This document shows positions 35,225 through 45,619 of a stretch of 64,000 bases of DNA, one piece after another (the first letter of the stretch is position 1; each line of letters starts with the position of its first letter). The position numbers were made by a program, and so were the translations under genes. The notes below the pieces were generated by a model. The model saw nothing but the letters and a program-made list of their open reading frames with translations. It made no database searches and had not been told where the DNA came from. The DNA lies in assembly GCA_000349905.1 (NCBI GenBank), contig KB722751.1:206405-270404 (forward strand), written 5' to 3'. The stretch is from Volvariella volvacea V23 (Eukaryota > Basidiomycota > Agaricomycetes > Agaricales > Pluteaceae).

Positions 35225-35985
35225 ATGCCCTCAATTGTTGCCCCCCAGCCCGTGTTTCCCTGCTCAGCGGCCACAGGCGCATCATCGTCCCCAGGTCCGC
35301 TCGCCGGCTTTGTCAAGGTACGTGATTCCTCCACGCGCTTCGAGACGCGACTGACCGCCCCGGTGCCGACATCAGTCCCCGGCCTGTAGTGCAGTAGCGC
35401 CCACCCGCCTCCAATCCCCAATTCAGCTCCCAGAAACGGCCGTCACAAGGCCGTCAGCGGTGGGTGTTTGCCTTCGTCCAGCCCGATCCATTCCGATTGA
35501 GCTTTTAACTCGTGTAGTTTCTCGATGCTCTCTCGGCGAGGCGCAGAGTTAAACCTTCCTCACGTTCACCGCGCCAACGCCGACTGCTCCCACGCGCTAC
35601 CCCCCAACAGCAAAGCAAATCACCTCCTCCGTTCGATGCTCTTCCTTGGATCTCGGCCTTAGATGCTCCTCCGAAAGGCTGCATAGCAGACTTCGCAGAC
35701 CTTTCGCAGCTGCATCCCCAGTCTGAAAGAATCTCCTCAGGCCCTGGGCCCGTACGTCGAAGGAAGACATCCCTGCGTTCCAGTCCCCTCCGTCGCTCAC
35801 CTGAGCCCGCCCCTCTCCCGCGAATTCTTGCGGTATCTGCTCCCCCACTCCCACGCGAGACACTCCCACCTCCTACACCCGCCCCTCGATTTAATCCCTC
35901 TCGAACACTATTTCGCCACCTCATGCCCGTGACACCGGATCCGTGTCAAACTGTATTCTCCAACCGTGCTCTATTTGACGCATAA
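35225..35985 (+). CDS. Hypothetical Pro/Ser/Arg-rich protein
   Basis: No recognised family. A three-exon model keeps frame throughout: 35225-35317, 35376-35463 and 35549-35985, with GT-AG introns of 58 and 85 nt, giving 205 residues. Exon 1 reads MPSIVAPQPVFPCSAATGAS and ends GPLAGFVK. Exon 3 is open for 145 codons and holds a compact hydrophobic block (FDALPWISALDAPPKGCIAD) followed by a basic RRRKTSLRSSPLRRSPEP stretch that looks like a phosphorylation or nuclear-localisation cluster, then FNPSRTLFRHLMPVTPDPC. The long C-rich open frame could be fortuitous, but the frame-consistent splice sites and the preceding pyrimidine-rich leader support a real gene. Probably a disordered regulatory protein; that is inference. 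Confidence 0.5.
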
Positions 35986-36509
35986 TGTTTATCACCTTGC
36001 TTATTTATTCGTGAATTATCTGTGCTTCAGCTATCCTTGATATTCCTGCCGTCTGTCGGTGGTGTCGTCCTTCCCTGCTTTTGTATTCGCATTCTCCGAC
36101 ATGTTCTGCATCATCTCTTTGTTCTAGCTCCATAGCATAGGCTATGATAAGTTTTCTTTGTCACTTCGGACATATTTTTGACACATTCGACTTCCCCGCC
36201 TGCAGCGCCCTGTGCGTCTCACCTCACTGCCCCATTTTTGGCCATAAGAATGTCATGTACGTTACAGATTGGTGTACAATAGCACTGAACTGCAATATGA
36301 GCTGGCTTCCTTCTGGGCTTGGACTTGTGCACGTCGGGGCGTTGGGCCGTATAAAATTGTCGATGAGACGGCGATGACGCAAGATACCAGCCATGGTAAT
36401 TACCAGGTGACCTCAATTTTTTGCAGCAAGATGACTCGGATTGTTTAAAGTAAAACTGCTCACCCGCATCTTCCTGACACTACCATTCCTGCAGCTCCAG
36501 CTCTAGCCA
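35986..36509. other. Intergenic region upstream of phosphoserine aminotransferase
   Basis: About 520 bp, T-rich on the left (3' UTR of the Pro-rich gene) and ending in a short C/T-rich leader before the SER1 start. No defined motif. Confidence 0.4.
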
Positions 36510-37837
36510 ATGTCTGAATCTCGAGCAATCTACTTTGGCGCAGGACCGTGTGCACTCCCGCAATCAGTACTGGAGGAAGCTGCCAAAGCTCTCCTTAACT
36601 TTAACGGCACAGGCATCGGGATCTCAGAGATCTCACATCGCTCAAAAGAATTTGGCGCCGTCATCAGCAATCTTGAAGTTCTCATCAGGGAACAACTGGA
36701 CGTCCCACCCACCCATGCCATCCTCTTCAGCCAAGGTGGCGGCACCGCACAGTTCTCAGCCGTCGTTCTCAATCTTCTCGCTCGCCACCATCTGCTGTAC
36801 CCTGATCTTGCTGAAGAAGAGAGAACGCTTGATTATGTCGTAACTGGATCTTGGAGCAAGGCTGCCTTGACGGAAGCTCAGCGGTTAGGAGGCGGAAAGG
36901 TTAACATTGCTGTCGATGCGAGACCTTACTCCAAGGACGCCAAATCGTTCGACAATATCCCCCTTCACACCGCTTACACGTTCTCTCGCAACCCAGCTCT
37001 GATCTACTACTGCGAGAACGAAACGGTCAATGGTGTGCAGTTCGACGTGGATGAGTCGTCGCCATCTTCGTTCCCCTATCATCTTCTGCCTCAGGAGCCA
37101 TTGGTCCCCCTCGTGGGCGATTACTCCTCTTCGTTTATGTCGAGGCCGATTCCGCGCCTTGCAGATCACGCGGTCATCTTTGCCGGGGCGCAGAAGAATA
37201 TTGGACCTGCCGGTCTGACCGTCATCATCGTTCGCAAGGACTGCATTGTCGACGTCGATGCTGCTTCCAAGCTGGGATCCATCCCTGTTCCCACCATCAT
37301 GTCCTACAAAACTTTGGCGGACGGAAAGAGCATGCCAAACACACCCGCTACATTATCCGTGTATATCTCTGGGTTGGTTATCCAGGATATCAAGGCTAAA
37401 GGCGGCTTGACCTTCTTCGAGAAGCAGAACAAGGCCAAGGCCAAGAAGGTTTATGATGCACTCCGAAATGGAGTGGAGAAGGGTGTGTTTAGGGAGAAGG
37501 TGGCGGAGAATGCCCGCAGCTGGATGAACGTCGTGTTTGACGTGGTCGGCGATGGAGCCGAAGCCAGGTTCTTGGCTGGAGCAGAGGAGAGAAATATGAA
37601 GGGGTTAAAGGGTCATCGGTATGCGCGCCCAGTCACAGTTACGGAACTCTACTTACGCGCCGCTACTCCCTGTCAGCTCTGTTGGAGGTGAGAACCATCG
37701 AATTTTGATGGATCTAGAGCTGATATTGCTGTCATATAGGCATTCGAGTTTCACTCTACAATGCCCTTTCAGAAAAGGATGCAGATACGCTTGTTGGATA
37801 TATGGAAGAGTTTATTGCTCAGGAGACCACGGCTTAA
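36510..37837 (+). CDS. SER1: Phosphoserine aminotransferase (SER1/SerC)
   Basis: PLP enzyme converting 3-phosphohydroxypyruvate and glutamate to phosphoserine, step two of serine synthesis. Start at 36510: IYFGAGPCALPQSVLEEAA, the family N-terminus. A very long first exon runs to the donor after GGTCATCG near 37619. Conserved blocks: ISEISHRSKEF, ILFSQGGGTAQFSAV, and the PLP-Lys motif FAGAQKNIGPAGLT. Two short terminal exons rebuild the family end: CG|CTCTGTTGGAG|GCATTC gives GHRSVGGIRVSLYNALS, then DADTLVGYMEEF and stop at 37835-37837. The reading without these introns would lose the conserved GHRxxGGxRxSxYN motif. Complete, about 400 residues. Confidence 0.96.
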
Positions 37838-37992
37838 ATTATGTCAGTATCTGTGAAATAGATTCTAGTTCGTATTGCAGTTTTTGCTGTAAGGCAAGGC
37901 GCCCTGGGGTGTATAGGGTGCACAAAATCAGATCGCGAGTTGCCCTCAGAGCTTGAACAGTCTATAAGGTTATATTGTAAGCAGCACAGAAA

Positions 37993-38086
37993 GTCACTTT
38001 GCCGGAGTGGTTAACGGGATCGCCTGCTATTTCTCAGCGCTAGCGGTTGGGCTTTGCCCGCGTGTGTTCGAATCGCACAGGTGACG
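37993..38086 (+). tRNA. tRNA-Ser (anticodon GCT) with 12-nt intron
   Basis: A class II tRNA. The acceptor stem GTCACTT (37993-37999) pairs with AGGTGAC (38079-38085, one G-T pair), with discriminator G at 38086. The D stem is CCG:CGG. The anticodon stem ATCGC (38019-38023) pairs with GCGGT (38043-38047). The anticodon GCT is at 38026-38028, and a 12-nt intron occupies 38030-38041, the canonical position after base 37. The variable arm is GGGC-TTT-GCCC, and the T arm is GTGTG TTCGAAT CGCAC. Mature length 82 nt, as expected for serine. The long variable arm and anticodon GCT both support serine. Confidence 0.93.
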
Positions 38087-38088
38087 AC

Positions 38089-38093
38089 TTTTT
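38089..38093 (+). terminator. RNA polymerase III terminator of tRNA-Ser
   Basis: A run of five T starts three bases after the tRNA discriminator base, the expected Pol III stop signal. Confidence 0.85.
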
Positions 38094-38254
38094 GCACAAT
38101 TGTCGCAGAACTGCATTTCTGGAATTGACGCGTGTAGGGTTATGATGAGACGGGAAGCGCTCCCCGCGCCCAATCTATAATACTTCAAAAATGATGAGCT
38201 TGGATGCATCCGCAGCCCCAACTTGAAGGTCTTTTCCTTACTGTTCTTTCAGTA

Positions 38255-39471
38255 ATGCTGTCTACGAAACTCCTGTTGGCGGCCCTCCTGATTCCTGGAG
38301 TGGCTTTGGCACAGGACGACGAGTGAGTAAGCTCCTCGAGGTTAACTATTTTTGACGCTGAAATTTCCTCCCAGTTTCGCCGCTCCACGACTTCCTTCCA
38401 TCCTTCACTTCCACTGGTACAATACCACCCCACCTCCTGGATCAGACGGAAATTACACCACCGATGGACTCATGATCTCGGGCGTACAATTCACCACTGA
38501 GGTTCGGGCGCTTTCATTCAGTCTAATCCTAAATTGCATGCCGGCAACTTGTGTGCTAATATTAGCACGCGCCCACAGCCAGACCTTCCGGATGTGCAAG
38601 GGATGGTCGTGCATTTCAATGACTCTCATCTGGAGCAACCGAGGAGCACAGCACCATGGATCGCGCTCATACCATGCATTGATCAGAGCTCTGGTCAGAC
38701 TCTCTTGACTGGGGCATACGAATTGGGCGCTCGAGCGGTGATGGTGAGTGGGGTCTGCCACTCGATGAGATTACAGAGGCTAATTTTGGGGACCTATTTT
38801 CAATGCCGTGCTCTGCACACCCAGGCGTACTCTCCGAGCAATGTGGAGTGTCCTGTGGCGTTTGCTGTTCCACCCTTTGAAATCCCCGTGTTCGTTGTAG
38901 AAGCCCAAAATGGTGAACAGTTCGGCAATCTCGTGAATGGATTCTTGGAGTAAGTGCCAGTTTACTATCCCCTACTCGTAATTCCAACTCCGTGGTCCAT
39001 TGTAGCCGCGTTAACGTCAGGACATACAACGCCACTCAACTCGACACCGTGGCAGAACAGGCACAAAACGACTTGGACGCGCTCAATTCAGGCTCAAGAC
39101 CCGGCTCCGAGACCCTCATGCGCACCGCAACGCTGTTAGGCAGGTTCTTTGTCGGCGAAGAAACTCAACCTGGTCCAGACCTGCCCGACTCACCCGACTC
39201 ACCCGACTCGGATGATGATGATGCCAGTTCCACTCAACCGCCTCCTTCCAACACCAGCTCGGGCGAAGCGACTGAAACCCAATCCAGTGATGTAAGTCCA
39301 TGGTGCTCTGGAGCTGGGATATACCTTTGACTGACATGATCGCGCTTTTAGGACGCAGAATCTTCTGGTTCTGGTTCTGGTTCACTATCGGTCGTTTTCG
39401 CAGAGTCAGGGGCCGCAATGAAAGCGGTGATCGCTGCCATCGCGTCTGGTTTCGCGTGTACTTTCCTTTAG
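38255..39471 (+). CDS. Secreted PA-domain-like protein with Ser/Asp-rich C-terminus
   Basis: Extracellular or membrane-anchored protein of unknown role. The start at 38255 gives a signal peptide (STKLLLAALLIPGVALA, likely cut before QDD). The mature part reads PSILHFHWYNTTPPPGSDG, then a protease-associated-like fold: STAPWIALIPCIDQSSGQTL, GAYELGARAVM and, after an intron, VECPVAFAVPPFEIPVFVVE. N-glycosylation sites (NTT, NYT, NAT) are visible. A SPDSPDSDDDDASS tract and a SGSGSGSL repeat lead to a hydrophobic tail (MKAVIAAIASGFACTFL), which looks like a GPI-anchor signal. About five exons. No protease catalytic domain follows, so this is a stand-alone PA domain rather than a peptidase. Confidence 0.75.
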
Positions 39472-40045
39472 GCTTAGTCAAAACGTGGACAGTCCAGGAT
39501 GTCGTCTCACAGCTAATCACAATCGGTTACCAATGTATAGTAAAATTGGGTCCGCTAACAGTCGCCACTAGATGACATGACACTGGATTCGTTACAGCAC
39601 ATAAATTCAGCTATTGTACACTTTCAATATGATACAGGAAGACAAAGCAGCAATGAACGGCGACCAAGGCATCTATCCTATACGCGTCCCTGGGGCTGTA
39701 ATGTGGCCCAACGATGCTGTACAAGAGACGAGAAAATAACGAAGTATAAAGAGAGTGAGGGTACACAAAAAGAAAGGTTAGATCGGCAATAAACTAATGG
39801 GACAATGGAAGTCGATGAGCTGATGCACTTGTATCAAAGGCCCAGAAATGAAATGCGCTGATAAGATTGCTCCATTCAATATCAGCACAACTTACTTCCT
39901 AGAACTGTTGTGATAAAGGAAGGCATGTGCATCGTGCATGGAAGCGGTAATACTAGATTGACAGTTGCGAATGGGCAGAAGGGGCCGTTTATGGTGAGAT
40001 GAGTAGAATAGATGGAGGTGATGCAGGGGTGGGATAACGGCCGGA
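39472..40045. other. Convergent intergenic region
   Basis: About 570 bp between the stops of the secreted PA-like gene and the Ser-rich hypothetical gene. No coding pattern, RNA gene or repeat recognised. Confidence 0.45.
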
Positions 40046-41364
40046 TTAATGATAGCAAGAAACCAAGAGAACCTGCAGTCCGTGCTCCTTGACCCACTTC
40101 TTGGAGGCGTAATTCTTGTTCTTCTTGATCGACCTAATAAGCGCACTGCGTGATGGGTACATCACATGCTGAATAGCATCAGGGCCTTGGTTCCTCGTGG
40201 CAAGGTATTCCTTGACATTCAGAAATGCTTTAGACTTGAGCAGGGATCGAGCTGCCGTAAGAGACGCAGGTAGAGTGTCAGTTGCAAGGCCGAGTTCAAT
40301 AATAAGTGACTGAAGGAGGGTAAGATGACACGACGAGTCCTTGGTCTCGGGAGGGTTCATGAGGAATCTAATGAAGGGGGAAAATCAGGGACAGTTTGAC
40401 AAAGATTCACGTAAAAGTCGGGAAACGAGGGATATGACGCAGGTGGTCGTACGTACGATGTAATATAGTTCACGGCTTCATCATACATTGACGTATAGTC
40501 ATTATCTTTGCAGCTGGGCTTTACTGCACCAGAACGAGCCCCAGTGGTGGGCACGGACTTGTTCTGCGCGGTGGCCTTCCGTTTTGACCTCCTGGCTCTC
40601 CGTTTAGACTTGGGTGCATCTACCGACAACGGTTGTTCCTGCTGCTTGGGCGTTTTGCCACCAAGAGTGACAACAGAAGCCGGGCGGGAGAGCTGTTGTG
40701 GGGTGCCAGGTGGAGATGTGGAGTCGGAACTCGTGGATGATGAATCACTCAAATCGGTGCGAACGAGGGCAGGAACAGTGGCCTTTCTCCTATTTCGACG
40801 CCTTCGAGACGAACTCGATGGGCTCGTGGGTGCCGAGTTGACACGAGTACTGGCCTCAAGGCATCCGGCAGTGCTGTTGTTGACGTTTTCAACAACACAC
40901 GGCTCCGGTGTTTGCCTGACGTTCGGTAGTTTACCGGATACTTGCGCGGGGAGTTGCTCCCTAAGCGAGAGACTCGCAAGACTGGCAGTAGTGTGTGTGG
41001 AGCTAGTCGTGTGTGAAGGAGATAGGGCGCTAGTGGAGTTGGGCACGCTGACAACGGGGGACTGAGACCTGCTTAGAACGACAAAGTCGTCCGAAGCAGC
41101 GATGCTAATGTCATCACGTGCATCACCAGAGCCATACTCTACGGCGTCGGAGTCGGAGCCAGCAGAATTATCTGCACCGTCTGAGGATACAGGGGACCAA
41201 GTATAAGAGCCCCGTGGGCTGTAGACTATTTCGTCTGTGTCAATTTCGTCGGAAACCCATTGTGAGCTTCGAACAGAGCCGGCAGAAGTAAAGCTGGACA
41301 CCATATCGAAGGAGGACGAGGTTGCGGAGAACGTTGGGGAAGCCAACGGATAAGAGGGTGCCAT
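40046..41364 (-). CDS. Hypothetical Ser-rich protein with conserved C-terminal segment
   Basis: No recognised family. Start at 41364. The first exon encodes about 310 residues of Ser/Thr-rich, low-complexity sequence with an acidic part (DEIDTDEIVYSPRGSYTWSP) and a basic cluster (SSRRRRNRRK; KSKRRARRSKRK), then a more ordered DNDYTSMYDEAVNYITS. It is followed, after an intron near 40450-40360, by a compact exon that looks folded: FLNVKEYLATRNQGPDAIQH, SRSALIRSIKKNK, and YASKKWVKEHGLQVLLVSCY. The ordered C-terminal part with a disordered basic N-terminus suggests a nuclear protein, but this is inference. Stop at 40046-40048. The next gene on the same strand is FMP25-like, 418 bp upstream. Confidence 0.6.
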
Positions 41365-41781
41365 CTAGGAGAGCTTGATGAAGGAATGGGCAAGAAAGAA
41401 AGCCTAGTAAACTCAGGGGTCTCGGAGGAGACCTTTATGAATCTGATGAGAAACCGGAATGCAACCTGTCAGGGTCGTGTGGACCGCCGGAGGAGATTAG
41501 AAGGCAACGCTGCAGTTGAGAACGACGGGAGGCAAAGAAGACTAGACGAGCTCGCGGACAGGGCGGAAGATGGTGGTATGAGACAAAGGAAGAGGCAGCC
41601 TCGTTGCAAGAAAGCAGGTAGAAATGGTCGGAGCAAATATGACCTGCGAGCAGTGCAAATCGGGACCCTGTTTCTCCACAACCCTGTCCATTCATTCTAC
41701 CACCCGGACTCATAATTACGAGCCCCGGCCAAATGCGTACTGTATTCCTGCTATCTAACCTATCCGTTATCTACCGTGCTC
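41365..41781. other. Intergenic region (FMP25-like 3' side)
   Basis: About 417 bp between the start of the Ser-rich gene and the stop of the FMP25-like gene. It should contain the Ser-rich gene promoter; no specific motif found. Confidence 0.4.
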
Positions 41782-43847
41782 TTATGAGATTTTCCAATAC
41801 ACCGCACTATTCCCATACCCAGCAACGGCTACTTGCTCCACGTTGACACCCTTTTTCCAGACATTACCTGTAAGATCTCGCACCTCCTTTGCTTTCTGTT
41901 TACGCAACATAAAGCGTTCCTCCTTCGCACTGCCCAACATTATCGGCAACGACTGATTGGATTTCTTACCGTTACCAAGTTCAGAATCTGCATTCCTTCC
42001 CCAGAGTGTCAAGTCTCGGGCTGGACTTCCGTCCCGGGTTGTATCCAAAGTAAGCAAGACATGACCTGTGGGTGACACAATTACCGATCGCGGAAATATA
42101 GGCTCCAGGCTGTTCGTTGCATCATTGACTGCAAACGTGATCAGGTTAGCGAACATTCTAACAGCGATGGCAGAACCCTTACATTGCTTCAAGCCGCTCA
42201 CGCCTTTAACGCGGACAGGCCTTCCTTGTGCAGTGGAATACTGGCTGTTGCCTAATCCACCATATTGGCCATCGCCACATGTAAATACTTCTACAGTTTC
42301 AGTTGAGGAGTCATCACCACGTTCGACGGTAAAAGCCGTCAAATCACCTCCTGTTCATTGTTCATCAGTGGGCGTCGTAAGGCCTTATCAATTGGGAAGG
42401 CACCTGCGGATACATCTAAACACCTGGCACCACTTCTGGCAGAATTCTGCCAGAGGATTACCTCTGTTGGAACTGTGATCGTGTCTAGCACCACGTTTCC
42501 AAGACCAATCTGTCTAATGAGAAGTTGTTAAGCTATGCCCACAGAAACTTCCTTCCTGACGCGTGAGCCACCTACCCATGGTCGTTAGCACCCCATCCCA
42601 ATACTCTTCCCGATGGGGTGCGAGCGAAGCTATTCCGTCCGCCTGCAACGACTTGTGCGATAGTGACACCCTTCAAAGCCGATATCTCAAACAAAGTCGG
42701 ACAGAACCTGATCGACTTATCGTCTATATTTTTCAAGTTGCCCGACAGCAACGGGGGAGTGGATTCACGGGGTGCCGATTGAGCCAGGGATTTTGGAACG
42801 AGCTCTACCGGTACGCGAGGGGAAGTCGGAGAAAGGACGTGATCGGGCGAGGGTATATCAAACTTGCGGAATCCCAATTGACCATAAGCATTTGCTCTAG
42901 TGTTGATTGGGTGGGCAAAAGTGCGACCCTTTGAGGTGAGAGCGAGGAGATGATCCTTGCCTGCCGAGATAGACACGAAGCTGTCCATATTATGAATTCT
43001 GCCAGGCAAATATGCGTCCGGACTTACGATTCACCCCATCCAAGCTGTTCACGTGGTGTAACCTCAACAAAGTCGATCGTGGCCTCTTCGCCAGAAAACC
43101 AACTCCATCGCGATGAACTAGGGGGTGTCAGCGCACCCAATTTTGATCTCTGCTTCGTGGCATCCGACGCAAGCGCATATACCTTGCCTGAAGCAGACAG
43201 TGCATAGACAACATCGTCTGAAAGTTGAAGCTGCACAATATTCTATTCGGAGTCTTCGTTATAAGTTTGACAGACACGAGATATAAGGTTGCCAACCTTG
43301 CCCTTCAACGTCAAGTGTGGTCGTTGTACCTGTGTAGCTCCTTCGGGACCGAAGAAGTTTTCTCCCCATTGGTAGACATCTCCCTTGGCATCTACACAAG
43401 CAGCATGCTTTTGGTGTAATTGGAGGTCACGAAGTGCAACTCCTTCGAGCCAGGGCGCGACCGCGGGCTGCCTGACGTGCTCAATAAGAGGGCTATCAGG
43501 TGCCAAGGTTTTGTATCTAGTTTGGTCGAAGGAAAGCTTCAGAAGCGAAATAGCAACACCAAAATTATGACACACTTGTTCGAACCCCAAACTAGCCCGT
43601 GCAATTCCTCATTGTCGAATACGGCCAAATCCGCGGCAGGCAGAGTGGGTGAATAGGCGTCCGTAGGCGCAATAGGTAGAGCTTCGTTGTGAATGACTCT
43701 TGGACGAAGGTACCATAACGCAGAGCCTCCGACTAAGACCGCAGACGAGGCAAGAAGAGCTGGATGCAAATTTCGGTGTGCCCTCGAGGATTGCGTGTGT
43801 AGCCTGCGGAGGTGGGGACCTACTTTAGCCCCTGCGCGTCTAAACAT
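41782..43847 (-). CDS. FMP25-like mitochondrial RCC1-repeat protein
   Basis: Likely inner-membrane mitochondrial protein; the yeast relative Fmp25 supports respiratory complex III assembly. The start at 43847 gives an Arg-rich presequence (MFRRAGAKVGPHLRRLHTQS), then a transmembrane segment (HPALLASSAVLVGGSALWYL). The rest is an RCC1-type beta-propeller: LHGLVWGSNK, HAACVDAKGDVYQWGENFFG, VYALSASGKVYALASD, FVSISAGKDHLLALTSKGRT, AGGRNSFARTPSGRVLGWGA and FTCGDGQYGGLGN, each with the Gly-Trp-Gly RCC1 repeat pattern. About seven exons, stop at 41782. The RCC1 repeats and the presequence plus TM argue against the nuclear Ran-GEF itself. The FMP25 name is inferred from architecture. Confidence 0.82.
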
Positions 43848-44393
43848 AGCGCGACAAGCGCGACGAAGAACAAGTGAGCAGGAAAAGAGGAACTCAGGGA
43901 GCCTTGCCGCGAGACCAGCTATTTCATCACGTGAGCACTATGTACATTTCTAGAGGCTGGACTAGCCAATGCGCATTAAGCATACAGCACTATGGCCGCA
44001 TGGTGCTATCTAAAGGATAAAGGCGCAAAAATCGGGTGGGTATCTACCGGTGGGTTGTCGTAAGGTTTAGACATCAAAATCAAAGCGAGTGTCTGTCAAT
44101 ATCTAAACCCAGTGAGGACAGTGAACCAGCAAAGGGTATAGAGATAGAATAGAGCAGTTGTCTCGGCATTTGTCACCGGCCGGCGGAGACATGGACAAAA
44201 CTTAGAAGAGCAAAAATAAAAAGGAAAACGGAATCAGCACAACGCCTTATGCACATCCGCAGGATGGAATAAAGCAGTTGCATAGATAAAGCTTGTCCTC
44301 GAAGCAAGTCTATAAAGTTCTCTAAGAGGAATCAATCCCCAGAGGTGCAAAATTAGGAACTAGCCTGTTCTGTATCAACCACGTCCACGACCT
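43848..44393. other. Intergenic region between FMP25-like and first beta-barrel gene
   Basis: About 546 bp containing the FMP25-like promoter and the 3' side of the first secreted beta-barrel gene. No other feature recognised. Confidence 0.4.
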
Positions 44394-45598
44394 TTATTCG
44401 CTCACGTTAGCAGCGACAACAGCCAATCCACCCATGTTGACGAACAAGATGTTCAGGTTGTTGATATTCTGGGGGTGGTCGTCCTCAGAATGGATGACTC
44501 CGGCTGGTGTTGCGAGCCCACTAGCTGCTCCACTATCGTAATCTATCGTGGGCGATGGTGTTGGTTCACTTGAGCTTGAATTAGATTCACTAGAGGACAG
44601 AGTAGTGATTCTGCTCGTTGATTCGGTTTCAAGTGCACTGGTGCTGGGGGTAGTGCTGGTTCTGGTGCTGGTGCTGGATTCCGTAGACGACCCGGAAGTA
44701 CGGGAAGTTCTGGACGAAGTAGATGACGAACTTGAGTTGGGTGGCGGTGGAGGTGGTCGCGGAGTTGGTGACGGCGATGGTTCCGGTTCCGGTGGAGGCG
44801 GCGGTGGAGGACGCGGTGAAGGAGATGGTGGTGGTGGTGGAGGCGGCGGAGGCGGCGGTGGGGGTGGTGGTGGGGGCTGAGGCGGTGGGCTTGATCCGCC
44901 TCCTCCACCTCCGCTTATAAATGCCCAGTTACCATCCCAAATGATGCCAACGTCTTCAGACGCAAAAATGCGGAAAAGACCGCGAGACAGATCAAGGCCC
45001 CTGCCAGGACACCCAGGGCACTAAAAAAATTCCTTTAGTCCAATACGCGAAGCAAGATCAGGTGTACTGGCATACCCGGTCTACGATTGTGGCCTCGGCG
45101 CTGATGGATCCACGCCACATACGAATTCGCCTGAAACAATGAGGGCCAGGATAACCACTCCCAAATTGCTGATAAAAAGATGTCTATCAGTTGCGTCCTT
45201 CCATGGGAAACAAGGAAAGCATACTTCGGCGTTGAGGGCGACGACCTAAGTGAATGATACATTTATGAGCTCCCGCGGATATCAAGAACAGATGCGATGG
45301 GACGTACAAGATCGTTCTCTTGGTTAACTTCACCACAAGCTCCACTTGATTCCCTAGGGTCAGCAACTGGAGCAACAGCAGTGAGGGTGCGGACTCACAG
45401 CCCAACATCATAAAAAGACCACTTTGATTCGGTAAACTCCTGTCGTTTGTAGAGCTGTCCCACATCGGCACTGGCCCTTTTGGCGAGTTCATAGTGACGA
45501 TTCGGCTTAGAAGTGTCCGGGGCATGTAGGACTAGGCCCAGGGTGGCCACCGGTAAAGCCAAAGCGACCAAAACTACTCGCAGGACATTGGAAAGCAT
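44394..45598 (-). CDS. Secreted RlpA-like double-psi beta-barrel protein, copy 1
   Basis: Secreted wall-associated protein of the DPBB/RlpA-like (barwin/expansin-related) family. The start at 45598 gives a signal peptide (MLSNVLRVVLVALALPVATL); an in-frame ATG at 45619 would add seven residues. A KRASAD region with a Kex2-type KR precedes the domain: SKWSFYDVGL, spliced across a 44-nt intron (45398-45355) to GACGEVNQENDL, then a short exon IVALNAE-like, FRRIRMW-like and CPGCPGRGLDLSRGLF. The mature tail is extreme low complexity: Pro runs and Pro/Ser/Thr (44740-44880), then a C-terminal block NINNLNILFVNMGGLAVVAA and NVSE. A GPI or wall-anchor role is possible but not proven. One of three tandem copies. 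Confidence 0.85.
44735..44890. repeat. GGT/GGC trinucleotide-type repeat in copy 1 tail
   Basis: A purine/T-rich run of GGT, GGC and GGA units on the plus strand. On the coding strand it encodes long proline runs separated by Ser and Arg. Such repeats expand and contract easily. Confidence 0.8.
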
Positions 45599-45619
45599 AT
45601 TCAACAGTCGCCACGGCAC

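Noticed and set aside
40508..41065. Long plus-strand open frame antisense to the Ser-rich hypothetical gene
   Set aside because: It mirrors the low-complexity coding sequence on the minus strand and has no domain or splice context.
44548..44880. Glycine-rich plus-strand frame
   Set aside because: Antisense image of the proline-rich tail of beta-barrel copy 1; Gly runs are just the complement of Pro codons.
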